From assembly GCA_965662745.1 (NCBI GenBank), contig CBFIJK010000029.1, positions 1 to 44,069 on the forward strand: 44,069 nucleotides of DNA, written 5' to 3'. Origin of the DNA: Anianibacter sp965662745 (lineage in GTDB: Bacteria; Pseudomonadota; Alphaproteobacteria; Rhodobacterales; Rhodobacteraceae). Positions 37,369 to 44,069 of the stretch are shown piece by piece. The translations under genes and the position numbers were made by a program. Below the pieces are notes generated by a model, which saw only the letters and a program-made list of their open reading frames with translations, was not told where the DNA came from and did not search any database. Every line of letters begins with the position of its first letter. The first letter of the stretch is position 1.

Positions 37369-39057
37369 TCAGTTCGGCGAAAAATCCGGCGTCAGCTTCA
37401 GAAGAGTCTTGCTGTAGTCGGCCTGAGGCGCGCTGAAGAACGCCTCGGACGCGCTGGCCTCGACCACCTTGCCGGATTTCAGGACGACGATGTCATCGCT
37501 CATCTGCCGAACCACGGCGAGGTTGTGGCTGATGAAGAGGATCGTCAGGCCGAACCGCGCCTGTAGCTCTTTCAAAAGATTCAGCACCTGCGCTTGGATC
37601 GACACGTCCAATGCGCTTGTCGGCTCATCGCAGATCAGCACGCGGGGCCGCGCGAGAAGAGACCGCGCAACGGCGATGCGCTGGCGTTGCCCGCCCGAGA
37701 ACTGGTGCGGATAGCGGTCGATGGCATCTGCCGACAGACCCACCAGATCGAGCATCGCCGCCGAGATATTCCTGCGCTGGGTGGCATCGTTCTCCAGCCC
37801 ATAGAGCCAGAGCGGCTCTGCCAGGATATCACCAATACGGTGGCGACTGTTGAGGCTGCTGAACGGATCCTGAAACACCATCTGGATCAGACGGCGCGAC
37901 GGGTCCTTGCGACCACGCGCGCGCGCCAGCGGTAGCGGATCGTCGCCAAGGGTCAGCGTGCCGCTGCTGGGCTGCACAAGGCCCGTGATGACCTTTGCGA
38001 TGGTGGATTTGCCCGACCCGCTTTCGCCGACAAGGCCCATGACGCTGCCGGGACGCACCTCTACCGACACCTCGCTTAGCGCGGTAAACGTGTCGGGCTT
38101 GCGCAAGAGGCGTTCGCGCGGCGCGGAGAAACGGACGGTGATGTTATCCAGCCGCAGCCCCTCGCCCAGCGCCTGGTCTCCGGCACGCAGCCAGCGTTCT
38201 GCATCCGCCGCCGCCTTGCCCGCTGGCGCCACGCGTTTCGCCTCATCGCTTTGCGGCACAAGGAACCGGTCCAGCTTGACGTCCAGGCGCGGAATCGCGC
38301 TCATCAGGCTTTGTGTATAGGGGTGCTCTGGCGATCGCAGGACGCGGGTCGTGGGCCCGGTTTCCATGACCTTGCCGCCGCGCAGCACGGTCACGTTGTC
38401 GGTGATCTGGGCAATGACGCCGATGTCGTGGGTGATCAGCAGAAAGCCGATGCCGCGCGTTTCGGCCAGACGGCGGATCAGGTCCAGCACCTGCGACTGG
38501 ACGGCGACATCAAGCGCAGTCGTCGGCTCGTCCGCGATAATCAGCTCGGGGTTGGTGCACAGCGCAAGGGCGATCACAACGCGTTGGCGCATGCCGCCGG
38601 AAAACTGGTGCGGGTAGGCCTTGATGCGCCTTGACGCGTCCTCGATGCCAATCTCTTCGAGAAGCTCCACGGATCGGGCCCGCGCCACAGAGGCGCTGAC
38701 ATCCTCGTGGGCCTGGATCGTCTCGATCAGCTGGTCCTCGATCGTCATCAGCGGATTGAGACTGGTTTGCGGGTCTTGGAATATCATCGAGATCCGGGCG
38801 CCGCGCAGGCGATGCGCCTCGTCCGGGCGCAGGTGGCGCAGGTCGGTCTCTCCGAGGCGCAGATTGCCCTTCGCCACGATCCCCGGCGGTTGAAGAAGGC
38901 CGATGATCGCGGCGCCTATGGTGGATTTGCCTGCGCCGCTTTCGCCCACAAGCCCGTGGATTTCGCCCGGCGCGATGGTCAACGACACGTCCTCGATCGC
39001 CGTGAAGGTGCCATGACGGCCGGGAAATTCGACGGTCAGATTTTCGACAGACAGCAT
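37369..39057 (-). CDS. Peptide/nickel-type ABC transporter, fused double ATPase (second system)
   Basis: A 562-residue fusion of two ABC ATPases (DppD-DppF equivalent). Domain 1: Walker A GESGAGKS 38-45, signature FSGGM 153-157, Walker B LIIADEP 173-179. Domain 2: Walker A GESGSGKS 345-352, signature FSGGQ 454-458, Walker B LICDEP 475-480. The ATG at 39057 overlaps the permease stop by one base (TGATG). The frame is open 450 codons upstream, but that is the permease gene read out of frame. It is a paralogue of the ATPase at 4239-5888, with different linkers, so it serves a separate transporter. Confidence 0.95.
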   Translation of the reverse strand: MLSVENLTVEFPGRHGTFTAIEDVSLTIAPGEIHGLVGESGAGKSTIGAAIIGLLQPPGIVAKGNLRLGETDLRHLRPDEAHRLRGARISMIFQDPQTSLNPLMTIEDQLIETIQAHEDVSASVARARSVELLEEIGIEDASRRIKAYPHQFSGGMRQRVVIALALCTNPELIIADEPTTALDVAVQSQVLDLIRRLAETRGIGFLLITHDIGVIAQITDNVTVLRGGKVMETGPTTRVLRSPEHPYTQSLMSAIPRLDVKLDRFLVPQSDEAKRVAPAGKAAADAERWLRAGDQALGEGLRLDNITVRFSAPRERLLRKPDTFTALSEVSVEVRPGSVMGLVGESGSGKSTIAKVITGLVQPSSGTLTLGDDPLPLARARGRKDPSRRLIQMVFQDPFSSLNSRHRIGDILAEPLWLYGLENDATQRRNISAAMLDLVGLSADAIDRYPHQFSGGQRQRIAVARSLLARPRVLICDEPTSALDVSIQAQVLNLLKELQARFGLTILFISHNLAVVRQMSDDIVVLKSGKVVEASASEAFFSAPQADYSKTLLKLTPDFSPN

Positions 39058-39959
39058 CAGCGCAGCCTTGGATTGAAGACATCGCGCAGGAAGTCCCCGA
39101 GCACGTTGATGGACACGACGAGGCAGACGAGGAACACGGTCGGCACCCAGAGGATCCACCATTCGCCGGACAGGAGAAACTGCATCCCGATGCGAATGAG
39201 CGTGCCAAGCGATGGGCTGTCGGCTGGCAGACCGATGCCAAGGAAGGACAGTGTCGCCTCCAGCAGGATCGCCGACGCGAGATCGACGGTCATGATGACC
39301 AGAAGCGGGCCCATGATATTCGGCAGGATGTGCCGCAGCATGACGCGCAGCGGGTGCTGGCCCATGATCATCGCCGCCTGAACGTAATCCTTGTTGCGCT
39401 CGACAAACACACTGGCGCGGGCGGTGCGGGCGAAGTTGACCCAAAGCGACAGCGCGATGGCAAGCGTCAGGACGAAGACGCGCAGGTCTTCCTGCATGGA
39501 CGCAGGCAGAACGCCCCGGGAGATGCCGTCGATCAAAAGGGCCGTCAGGATCGCGGGAAGCGCCAGTTGCACGTCCGCGATCCGCATGACGATAGCATCG
39601 AGCCGCCCGCCGTAGTATCCCGCCGCAAGGCCCAGACCGACGCCCAGCACGGTGGCAATCGCCATCGCCATCAGCCCGATCAGCAACGACAGCCGCGCGC
39701 CATAAAGGATCGACGAGATCATGTCGCGGCCCTGATCGTCGGTGCCAAGGGGAAAGCGCGGATCGCCGCCCTCCCAAACCGGTGGCAGAAGACCGTTCAT
39801 CAGTGAAAAGCTTGCCAGGTCGTAGGGATCGGTGCTGGCGATCCAGGGCGCAAGGAAGGCCCCGCCGATGATCGCTGTCGCGGCGATGGCGGCAAGGATC
39901 GCCGCCGGTGAGCGCAGGAAGTAATAGACCCCGTCGGACTGGATGAGGCGCGAAAGCAT
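39057..39959 (-). CDS. ABC transporter permease, DppC-like (second system)
   Basis: A 300-residue membrane permease. Features are the N-terminal helix (SPAAILAAIAATAIIGGAFL), GTDDQGRDMISSILYG near 73-88, and the EAA-type loop RTARASVFVERNKDYVQAA. It lies directly after the DppB-like gene (adjacent stop and start) and overlaps the ATPase gene by one base. Confidence 0.93.
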   Translation of the reverse strand: MLSRLIQSDGVYYFLRSPAAILAAIAATAIIGGAFLAPWIASTDPYDLASFSLMNGLLPPVWEGGDPRFPLGTDDQGRDMISSILYGARLSLLIGLMAMAIATVLGVGLGLAAGYYGGRLDAIVMRIADVQLALPAILTALLIDGISRGVLPASMQEDLRVFVLTLAIALSLWVNFARTARASVFVERNKDYVQAAMIMGQHPLRVMLRHILPNIMGPLLVIMTVDLASAILLEATLSFLGIGLPADSPSLGTLIRIGMQFLLSGEWWILWVPTVFLVCLVVSINVLGDFLRDVFNPRLR

Positions 39960-40934
39960 CTAGGCCGCCTCTTTCACGCGCAGGCGGGGGTCGATCAGCA
40001 GGTAAAGCATATCGACCAGCAGATTCACCAGAACGAAGAAGAAGGCGATCACCACGAGGTAGACGCCCATCACCGGGATATCGACGAAGCGGATGGATTC
40101 GAGGAACAAGAGGCCGAGGCCCGGCCATTGAAAGACGCTTTCGGTGACGATGGAAAAGGCGATCACGCCGCCGAATTGCAGGCCGATGATCGTGATGACC
40201 GGGATCATCGTGTTCGCCAGAGCGTGGCGGTAGTGCAGCTTGCGATAGGGGATGCCGCGCGCAGTCGCGAAGCGGATGTAGTCGGAGCGCATGACCTCCA
40301 TCATCTCGGCGCGCACGAGGCGCATGGTCAGCGTAAGTTGATAGACGCCCAGAGTGACAGCAGGCAGGATCAGCGCGCGCCAGCCGTCGAGGGTCAGAAG
40401 GCTTGTCGTCCACCAGCCCAGATCAACGGTGCCGCCGCGCCCGAAGGTCGGCAGCCAGCCCAGTTGCACGCCGAACAGGAAGATAAGGACGATCCCGATC
40501 ACGAAGGTCGGGATCGACACCCCGACAAGCGTTGTCATCAGGATGACCTGCGTGGCCAAGCCGCGCGGCCTGAGCGCGGTGAAGACACCGGCAGGGATCC
40601 CGACCAAGAGCGAGATCAAGAGCGCGACGAAGCCCAGTTCCAGCGTCGCAGGGATGCGGTTCGCGATCATCTCGGCCACGGGCTGCCGGGTGCGATAGGA
40701 AAAGCCGAAATCGCCGCGCAACATATCCGAGGTGAAGCGGTAGAACTGCACGAAGAAGGGATCATTCAGACCCAGTTCCTCGCGCAGTTGCTGCTGATCC
40801 TGGACAGAGGTTTCGACGCCGGTCATCTGGCTGACCGGATCGCCGACAAACCGAAACAGCGAAAAGGCCAGGAAGGCGACGGCAAGCATCACGAAGACGG
40901 ACTGGAACAGCCGTTTCAGGATGAAATATGCCAT
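39960..40934 (-). CDS. ABC transporter permease, DppB-like (second system)
   Basis: A 324-residue membrane permease. The first helix is SVFVMLAVAFLAFSLFRFVGDP, followed by the long periplasmic loop and the block DMLRGDFGFSYRTRQPV near 69-85 characteristic of DppB. The loop RAEMMEVMRSDYIRFATARG near 209-228 contacts the ATPase. It ends DMLYLLIDPRLRVKEAA with the conserved DPR. It follows the binding-protein gene after a 28-base gap. Confidence 0.93.
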   Translation of the reverse strand: MAYFILKRLFQSVFVMLAVAFLAFSLFRFVGDPVSQMTGVETSVQDQQQLREELGLNDPFFVQFYRFTSDMLRGDFGFSYRTRQPVAEMIANRIPATLELGFVALLISLLVGIPAGVFTALRPRGLATQVILMTTLVGVSIPTFVIGIVLIFLFGVQLGWLPTFGRGGTVDLGWWTTSLLTLDGWRALILPAVTLGVYQLTLTMRLVRAEMMEVMRSDYIRFATARGIPYRKLHYRHALANTMIPVITIIGLQFGGVIAFSIVTESVFQWPGLGLLFLESIRFVDIPVMGVYLVVIAFFFVLVNLLVDMLYLLIDPRLRVKEAA

Positions 40935-40962
40935 CGCCCTTTTTTCTTCGCCTAGGTGGCGA

Positions 40963-42543
40963 TCAGTTGATTGTCACCCAGCGCAGGATGAAGAAGTTGT
41001 CCGCGCGCTGTGTCAGCTCGACCTCATCCTTCGCGGCCCAGATCAATGGCTGGGTGTAAAGCGGGATATAGGCCACTTCATCCTGCGTGATACCGACCAG
41101 TTCGTCGATCTGTGCCTGACGGTCGGCGGGGTCGATCTCTTCCTGGATCATCGGCAGCAGTTCGTCCACGCGCGCGTTGGAATAATTGCCAAAGTTCCAT
41201 GAGCCTAGGCTTTTTTCGTCATCCTGCGAATGCAGAAGGAAGCGGATCGGGTGCTCCATGTCGAAGGTGCCCGGCGACCAGCCCAACAGGTACATGTCGA
41301 AGTCATCTTCGCGCAGCTGGGGCCAGTAGTCGCGCACCGGGCCGGTGCTGAGTTCGGCGTCAAGCCCCACGGCGGCGAACATCGACGCGGCCGCGCGGCA
41401 CAGCGCCTCGTCATTGATGTAGCGATCGTTGGTGCATTTCAGACCGAAGGAAAAGCCGTCGGGATATCCTGCCTCGGCCAGCAACTCCTTCGCCCGCTCG
41501 GGATCATACCCAAGCCGGTCCGAATTCGCCTCGGAATAGCCCGAGATACCTTCGGGAACCAGCTGCGATGCGGGTTCGATCTTTCCCCGGAACAGGACCC
41601 GGTCGATGGCTTCGATGTCGATGGCATGGGCGGCAGCCTGGCGCACGCGCACATCCTGGAACGGGTTCTCGTCCGTCACATCGTCGGAATAGAGCAGCGC
41701 GTCATGCTCATGACCGAAGCCGAACATGATGACACGGGTTTCCTCTCCTTCGAGCAGCTTGAAGCCTTCGCGCTCTTCGACTTGCGCGGCATCCTGCAGC
41801 GGGATTGGCTGGATGAAGTCGATCTCGCCGGACAATAGCGCCGCAAGGCCTGTCGCCGAATTGCCGATGGGTGTGAAGATGGCCTCGGTCACGTTGTGTT
41901 CGACCTCGCCCCACCATTCGGGGTTCGGGACAAGCACGGTCTCCACGCCAGGATCGCGGCTTTGCAGCATGAAGGGGCCGGTGCCATTCGCGTTCATCGT
42001 GGCGAAATTCTCGGCATCGCGCGCGGGCAGAGCGGCGTCATTCGCCTCGGCCCAACCCTTGTCGAGGATCATGAAATTCGCGATGGAGTCGGGAAAAAGC
42101 GGGTTCGGCGCGTTGGTGATGAAATCGACCGTATAGTCGTCGACGACACGAACCTCGGACACTGGCGCGAACCACGACCGCACATCGGCCGCCTCGTTCG
42201 ATGCGCGCTCGTAGCTGAACATCACGTCCTCGGCGGTGAAGGCGGAACCGTCCGCAAAGGTCACACCCTCGCGCAGGTTGAAACGCCAGCCATTCTCGCC
42301 CTCGAGCGGCTCCCAGCTTTCCGCAAGCGAGCCTTCGATGGACATATCGCGACCGCGGCGGACAAGGCCTTCGTAGATGTTGTTGAGAAACGACAGCACG
42401 GGGGTAGAGTTCACCGCGTGCGGGTCCATGGTCTGCGGATCGGTGGTCGAGGCCCAGCGGAAGGTTTCGGAATAGCCAGCCGTGGCCGCGAACACGATGG
42501 CACTCGCAAGTACGCTCGCGCGCCAGTTCGGGTAAATGGTCAT
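40963..42543 (-). CDS. ABC transporter periplasmic substrate-binding protein (SBP_bac_5 family, second system)
   Basis: A 526-residue binding protein of the peptide/opine/nickel family with a Sec signal peptide (about 1-26, SVLASAIVFAATAGYSE). The start of the mature protein, FRWASTTDPQTMDPHAVNS, and LAESWEPLEGENGWRFNLREG are family blocks. I choose the ATG at 42543 with AGGGA eight bases upstream; open codons before it are not signal-like. Unlike the first system's protein it has no twin-arginine motif. The linked TetR and Rieske oxygenase genes suggest an aromatic or xenobiotic ligand rather than a peptide. Confidence 0.92.
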   Translation of the reverse strand: MTIYPNWRASVLASAIVFAATAGYSETFRWASTTDPQTMDPHAVNSTPVLSFLNNIYEGLVRRGRDMSIEGSLAESWEPLEGENGWRFNLREGVTFADGSAFTAEDVMFSYERASNEAADVRSWFAPVSEVRVVDDYTVDFITNAPNPLFPDSIANFMILDKGWAEANDAALPARDAENFATMNANGTGPFMLQSRDPGVETVLVPNPEWWGEVEHNVTEAIFTPIGNSATGLAALLSGEIDFIQPIPLQDAAQVEEREGFKLLEGEETRVIMFGFGHEHDALLYSDDVTDENPFQDVRVRQAAAHAIDIEAIDRVLFRGKIEPASQLVPEGISGYSEANSDRLGYDPERAKELLAEAGYPDGFSFGLKCTNDRYINDEALCRAAASMFAAVGLDAELSTGPVRDYWPQLREDDFDMYLLGWSPGTFDMEHPIRFLLHSQDDEKSLGSWNFGNYSNARVDELLPMIQEEIDPADRQAQIDELVGITQDEVAYIPLYTQPLIWAAKDEVELTQRADNFFILRWVTIN

Positions 42544-42647
42544 CGAGAAATCCCTATTGGTTTTTTGACTGATCGTTCTGCAAATAGTTTGAACAGTCTG
42601 GCAGGGGGTGGTCAAGCGCGCTGCGGAATGAGAAAGCGCTTGTCCGG

Positions 42648-43265
42648 TCAATGCACCTGATTGTGAGTGCAAGCTGCGCGGACCGCGAACTGCCCGATCT
42701 CTCGCAGGCGGGCCGCGGGTATTCCGGCGCGCGCGCTGATCGCCAGCCCCCGCGCCGTCGCCGCCAGCATACCCGCCTTCGCCCCAATCGCCGGATCTTC
42801 AGTCCGCGCACCCGCCCCGCAAAGCGTATGGGCAATCCGCGCCTCAAACGCGCCGGTCTTTTCGGCCAGAAGCGCGCGGTATTTCGGTTTGGCGGTCGCG
42901 GCCTCGGGCAGGACACAGGCGATCAGGCAGCCGGGTGTGTCCGGGTTGCCGGTCACCAGGTCGATCATGGCATCAAAGAAGGCGCGCAGTTCGTCCTCTG
43001 GGTCGCCCTCTCCCGTCAAAGCGGCAAGCGGCCTTGCACTGTAGGTCTGCACATAGTGGTCGACTGCCGCGAGGAAGAGCCGGTCCTTGTCCCCGAATTC
43101 CGAATAAAGGCTGGCGCGGGACAGGGACATCGCGTCGCACAGTACAGCGACAGATGCCCTGTCATAGCCCTTTGACCAGAAACACCGCGTTGCCGCATCA
43201 AGCGCGTCGCGTTCATCAAATCCGCGCGGACGGCCGCGCGGGCGCATGGTCGGGGCATCGTTCAT
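42648..43265 (-). CDS. TetR-family transcriptional regulator
   Basis: A 205-residue TetR regulator. The N-terminal helix-turn-helix domain is at about 10-65 (RGRPRGFDERDALDAAT, RASVAVLCDAMSLSRASLYS); the TetR C-terminal ligand domain follows, with the conserved GCLIACVLPEAA stretch. The start at 43265 is the best fit by family length, though no strong ribosome site precedes it; the ATG at 43247 is an alternative. It lies between the Rieske gene (upstream) and the ABC binding-protein gene (104 bases downstream), all on the minus strand, so it probably represses one or both. Confidence 0.88.
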   Translation of the reverse strand: MNDAPTMRPRGRPRGFDERDALDAATRCFWSKGYDRASVAVLCDAMSLSRASLYSEFGDKDRLFLAAVDHYVQTYSARPLAALTGEGDPEDELRAFFDAMIDLVTGNPDTPGCLIACVLPEAATAKPKYRALLAEKTGAFEARIAHTLCGAGARTEDPAIGAKAGMLAATARGLAISARAGIPAARLREIGQFAVRAACTHNQVH

Positions 43266-43325
43266 GCAGGCGACGTTATCCCGCAGCGTTTCATGGCGCA
43301 AACGCATTGTCCGGGCGAGTGCGCC

Positions 43326-44069
43326 CTATTCCGCCGCTTCGGCGACGCCGGGTTGCGCGACCAGATCGCGCCAGTCGGTTTCCTTGGGATAGACGCCTTC
43401 ATGCGACGCGATCCGGGCCTGCGGCACGCGCGGTTCAGTGGTGCCGATCGCTGGCCCGCCTTCCGCGACTTTCGTGGCCGCGTCGACCATCAGACGACGA
43501 AATTCCACGATGGCAAGATCGGACGCGCCAAGCACGTCGGTCGAGCGGTCCACGCGTGCGCCCATCGACACCCACATGACGATGTCCTGGTTCGGGATGC
43601 CCTGAACGCCGGTAAAATTGCCTTCTGCCATCGCCGCACGGTCCTGAAGGAAGTCGTTCTCCAGCGTCCGCACCGGGCGCCATTTCTCATCTACATCGGT
43701 GCCGGGCACCGCGTGGTTGAAGCGGCGCCATTCGTCGGTCGAGGGCACGTTCGGCCCGCCCCAGGCGATGAAGTGGAACGCGGTTTCCTCGTCATTTATC
43801 GGAACGATGACACTGGCCACCCGGTAATTGTTGTTCGGCGGGATCAGCGAATAATAGGGCGCGATGAATTCCGTGATGCGCAGGTAATGATGCGTCTTGG
43901 CGTTCTTGATCGGCTTGCGGATCGCCGCGTAATGGAAACCGTAGCTGGTCGTTTCGGTCTGCATGCGCGGGGATTTGTCGGTCGAGGGGCGATACCAGGA
44001 TTTCTCATCCGCTGAGGCGCCTTCGACGCGGGCGGGTTTCATGTCTGACGAATGCAGCGACGAGGAATG
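43326..44069 (-). CDS. Rieske oxygenase large subunit, C-terminal part (phthalate 4,5-dioxygenase-like; start outside window)
   Basis: The 247 residues seen are the catalytic half of a Rieske non-heme iron oxygenase; the frame is open to the window edge, so the Rieske domain lies beyond it. The first residues, HSSSLHSSDM, match the motif of phthalate 4,5-dioxygenase-type oxygenases, in which the first His is a ligand of the mononuclear iron. The C-terminal pattern NDFLQDRAAMAEGNFTGVQG and the Asp in GASDLAIVEFRRLM are also shared with that branch. It acts with a separate reductase not in the window. It belongs with the TetR and ABC transporter genes downstream on the same strand. The substrate could be phthalate-like or a demethylated aryl ether; not readable. 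Confidence 0.85.
   Translation of the reverse strand, partial: HSSSLHSSDMKPARVEGASADEKSWYRPSTDKSPRMQTETTSYGFHYAAIRKPIKNAKTHHYLRITEFIAPYYSLIPPNNNYRVASVIVPINDEETAFHFIAWGGPNVPSTDEWRRFNHAVPGTDVDEKWRPVRTLENDFLQDRAAMAEGNFTGVQGIPNQDIVMWVSMGARVDRSTDVLGASDLAIVEFRRLMVDAATKVAEGGPAIGTTEPRVPQARIASHEGVYPKETDWRDLVAQPGVAEAAE

Noticed and set aside
39058..40413. Upstream extension of the second ABC ATPase to 1014 residues
   Set aside because: It lies over two permease genes in another frame; the ATPase family start is at 39057.
42567..42598. Possible TetR operator GACTG/CAGTC with inner GTTC/GAAC
   Set aside because: Inner and outer arms are not centred on the same point, so it is not a clean dyad; left unassigned.
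1..44069. CRISPR arrays, insertion sequences, phage genes, complete tRNA or rRNA genes
   Set aside because: I looked for regularly spaced repeats, transposase or integrase motifs and full cloverleaf patterns and found none.

Overview
The window is a GC-rich (visibly above 60 %) bacterial chromosome segment. Genes are densely packed in short operons with ATGA-type overlaps, and there are no rRNA, complete tRNA, IS or CRISPR sequences. Gene content points to a Roseobacter-type alphaproteobacterium (Rhodobacterales): three tripartite (TRAP/TAXI) or peptide-type ABC uptake systems with catabolic genes, two Rieske oxygenases, IclR/LysR/TetR regulators and a DabAB inorganic-carbon module. The taxon is inferred from gene content and style only.

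Layout. 1-1292 (+): the 3' end of an acyl-CoA dehydrogenase gene overlapping an SDR gene. 1458-2206 (-): a HicA/HicB toxin-antitoxin pair whose HicA lacks its usual start codon, with a tRNA-3'-end-like scrap just upstream (about 2281-2326). 2403-9403 (-): a peptide/nickel-type ABC transporter operon (Tat-exported binding protein, two permeases, fused double ATPase) ending in allophanate hydrolase, with a divergent LysR gene at 9537-10439. 10590-13486 (-): a DctPQM TRAP transporter, divergent from an IclR gene (13680-14459). 14584-19447 (+): a terephthalate-dioxygenase-like operon of Rieske alpha, beta, a PdxA/TphB-type dehydrogenase, a ferredoxin-flavin reductase and a salicylate-hydroxylase-type FAD monooxygenase. 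Two 17-bp palindromes that match at 16 of 17 positions sit in front of the TRAP/IclR genes and of the dioxygenase operon, so they very probably form one IclR regulon.

19576-20253 (-): a membrane-anchored cyclic-nucleotide-binding protein. 20548-26096 (-): a TAXI-type TRAP system (binding protein, attenuator-like terminator, 12-TM fused permease) with UspA and a class III aminotransferase. 26227-27003 (-): a transglutaminase-like protein. 27353-32248: a LysR gene divergent from dabB-dabA (energy-coupled inorganic carbon uptake). 32270-35532 (-): a MATE exporter and a Kef-type K+/H+ antiporter. 35723-37359 (+): a histidine-phosphatase lipoprotein carrying an exact in-frame tandem duplication, and a shikimate/quinate dehydrogenase-like gene. 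37369-44069 (-): a second peptide-type ABC operon, a TetR gene and the 3' part of a phthalate-4,5-dioxygenase-like Rieske oxygenase that runs off the window.

Overall this is an accessory catabolic region in which each catabolic module travels with its own high-affinity importer and regulator. The best candidate for a new system is the IclR-TRAP-dioxygenase-monooxygenase block (10590-19447). It is related to terephthalate catabolism but has a TRAP importer and an extra flavin monooxygenase.
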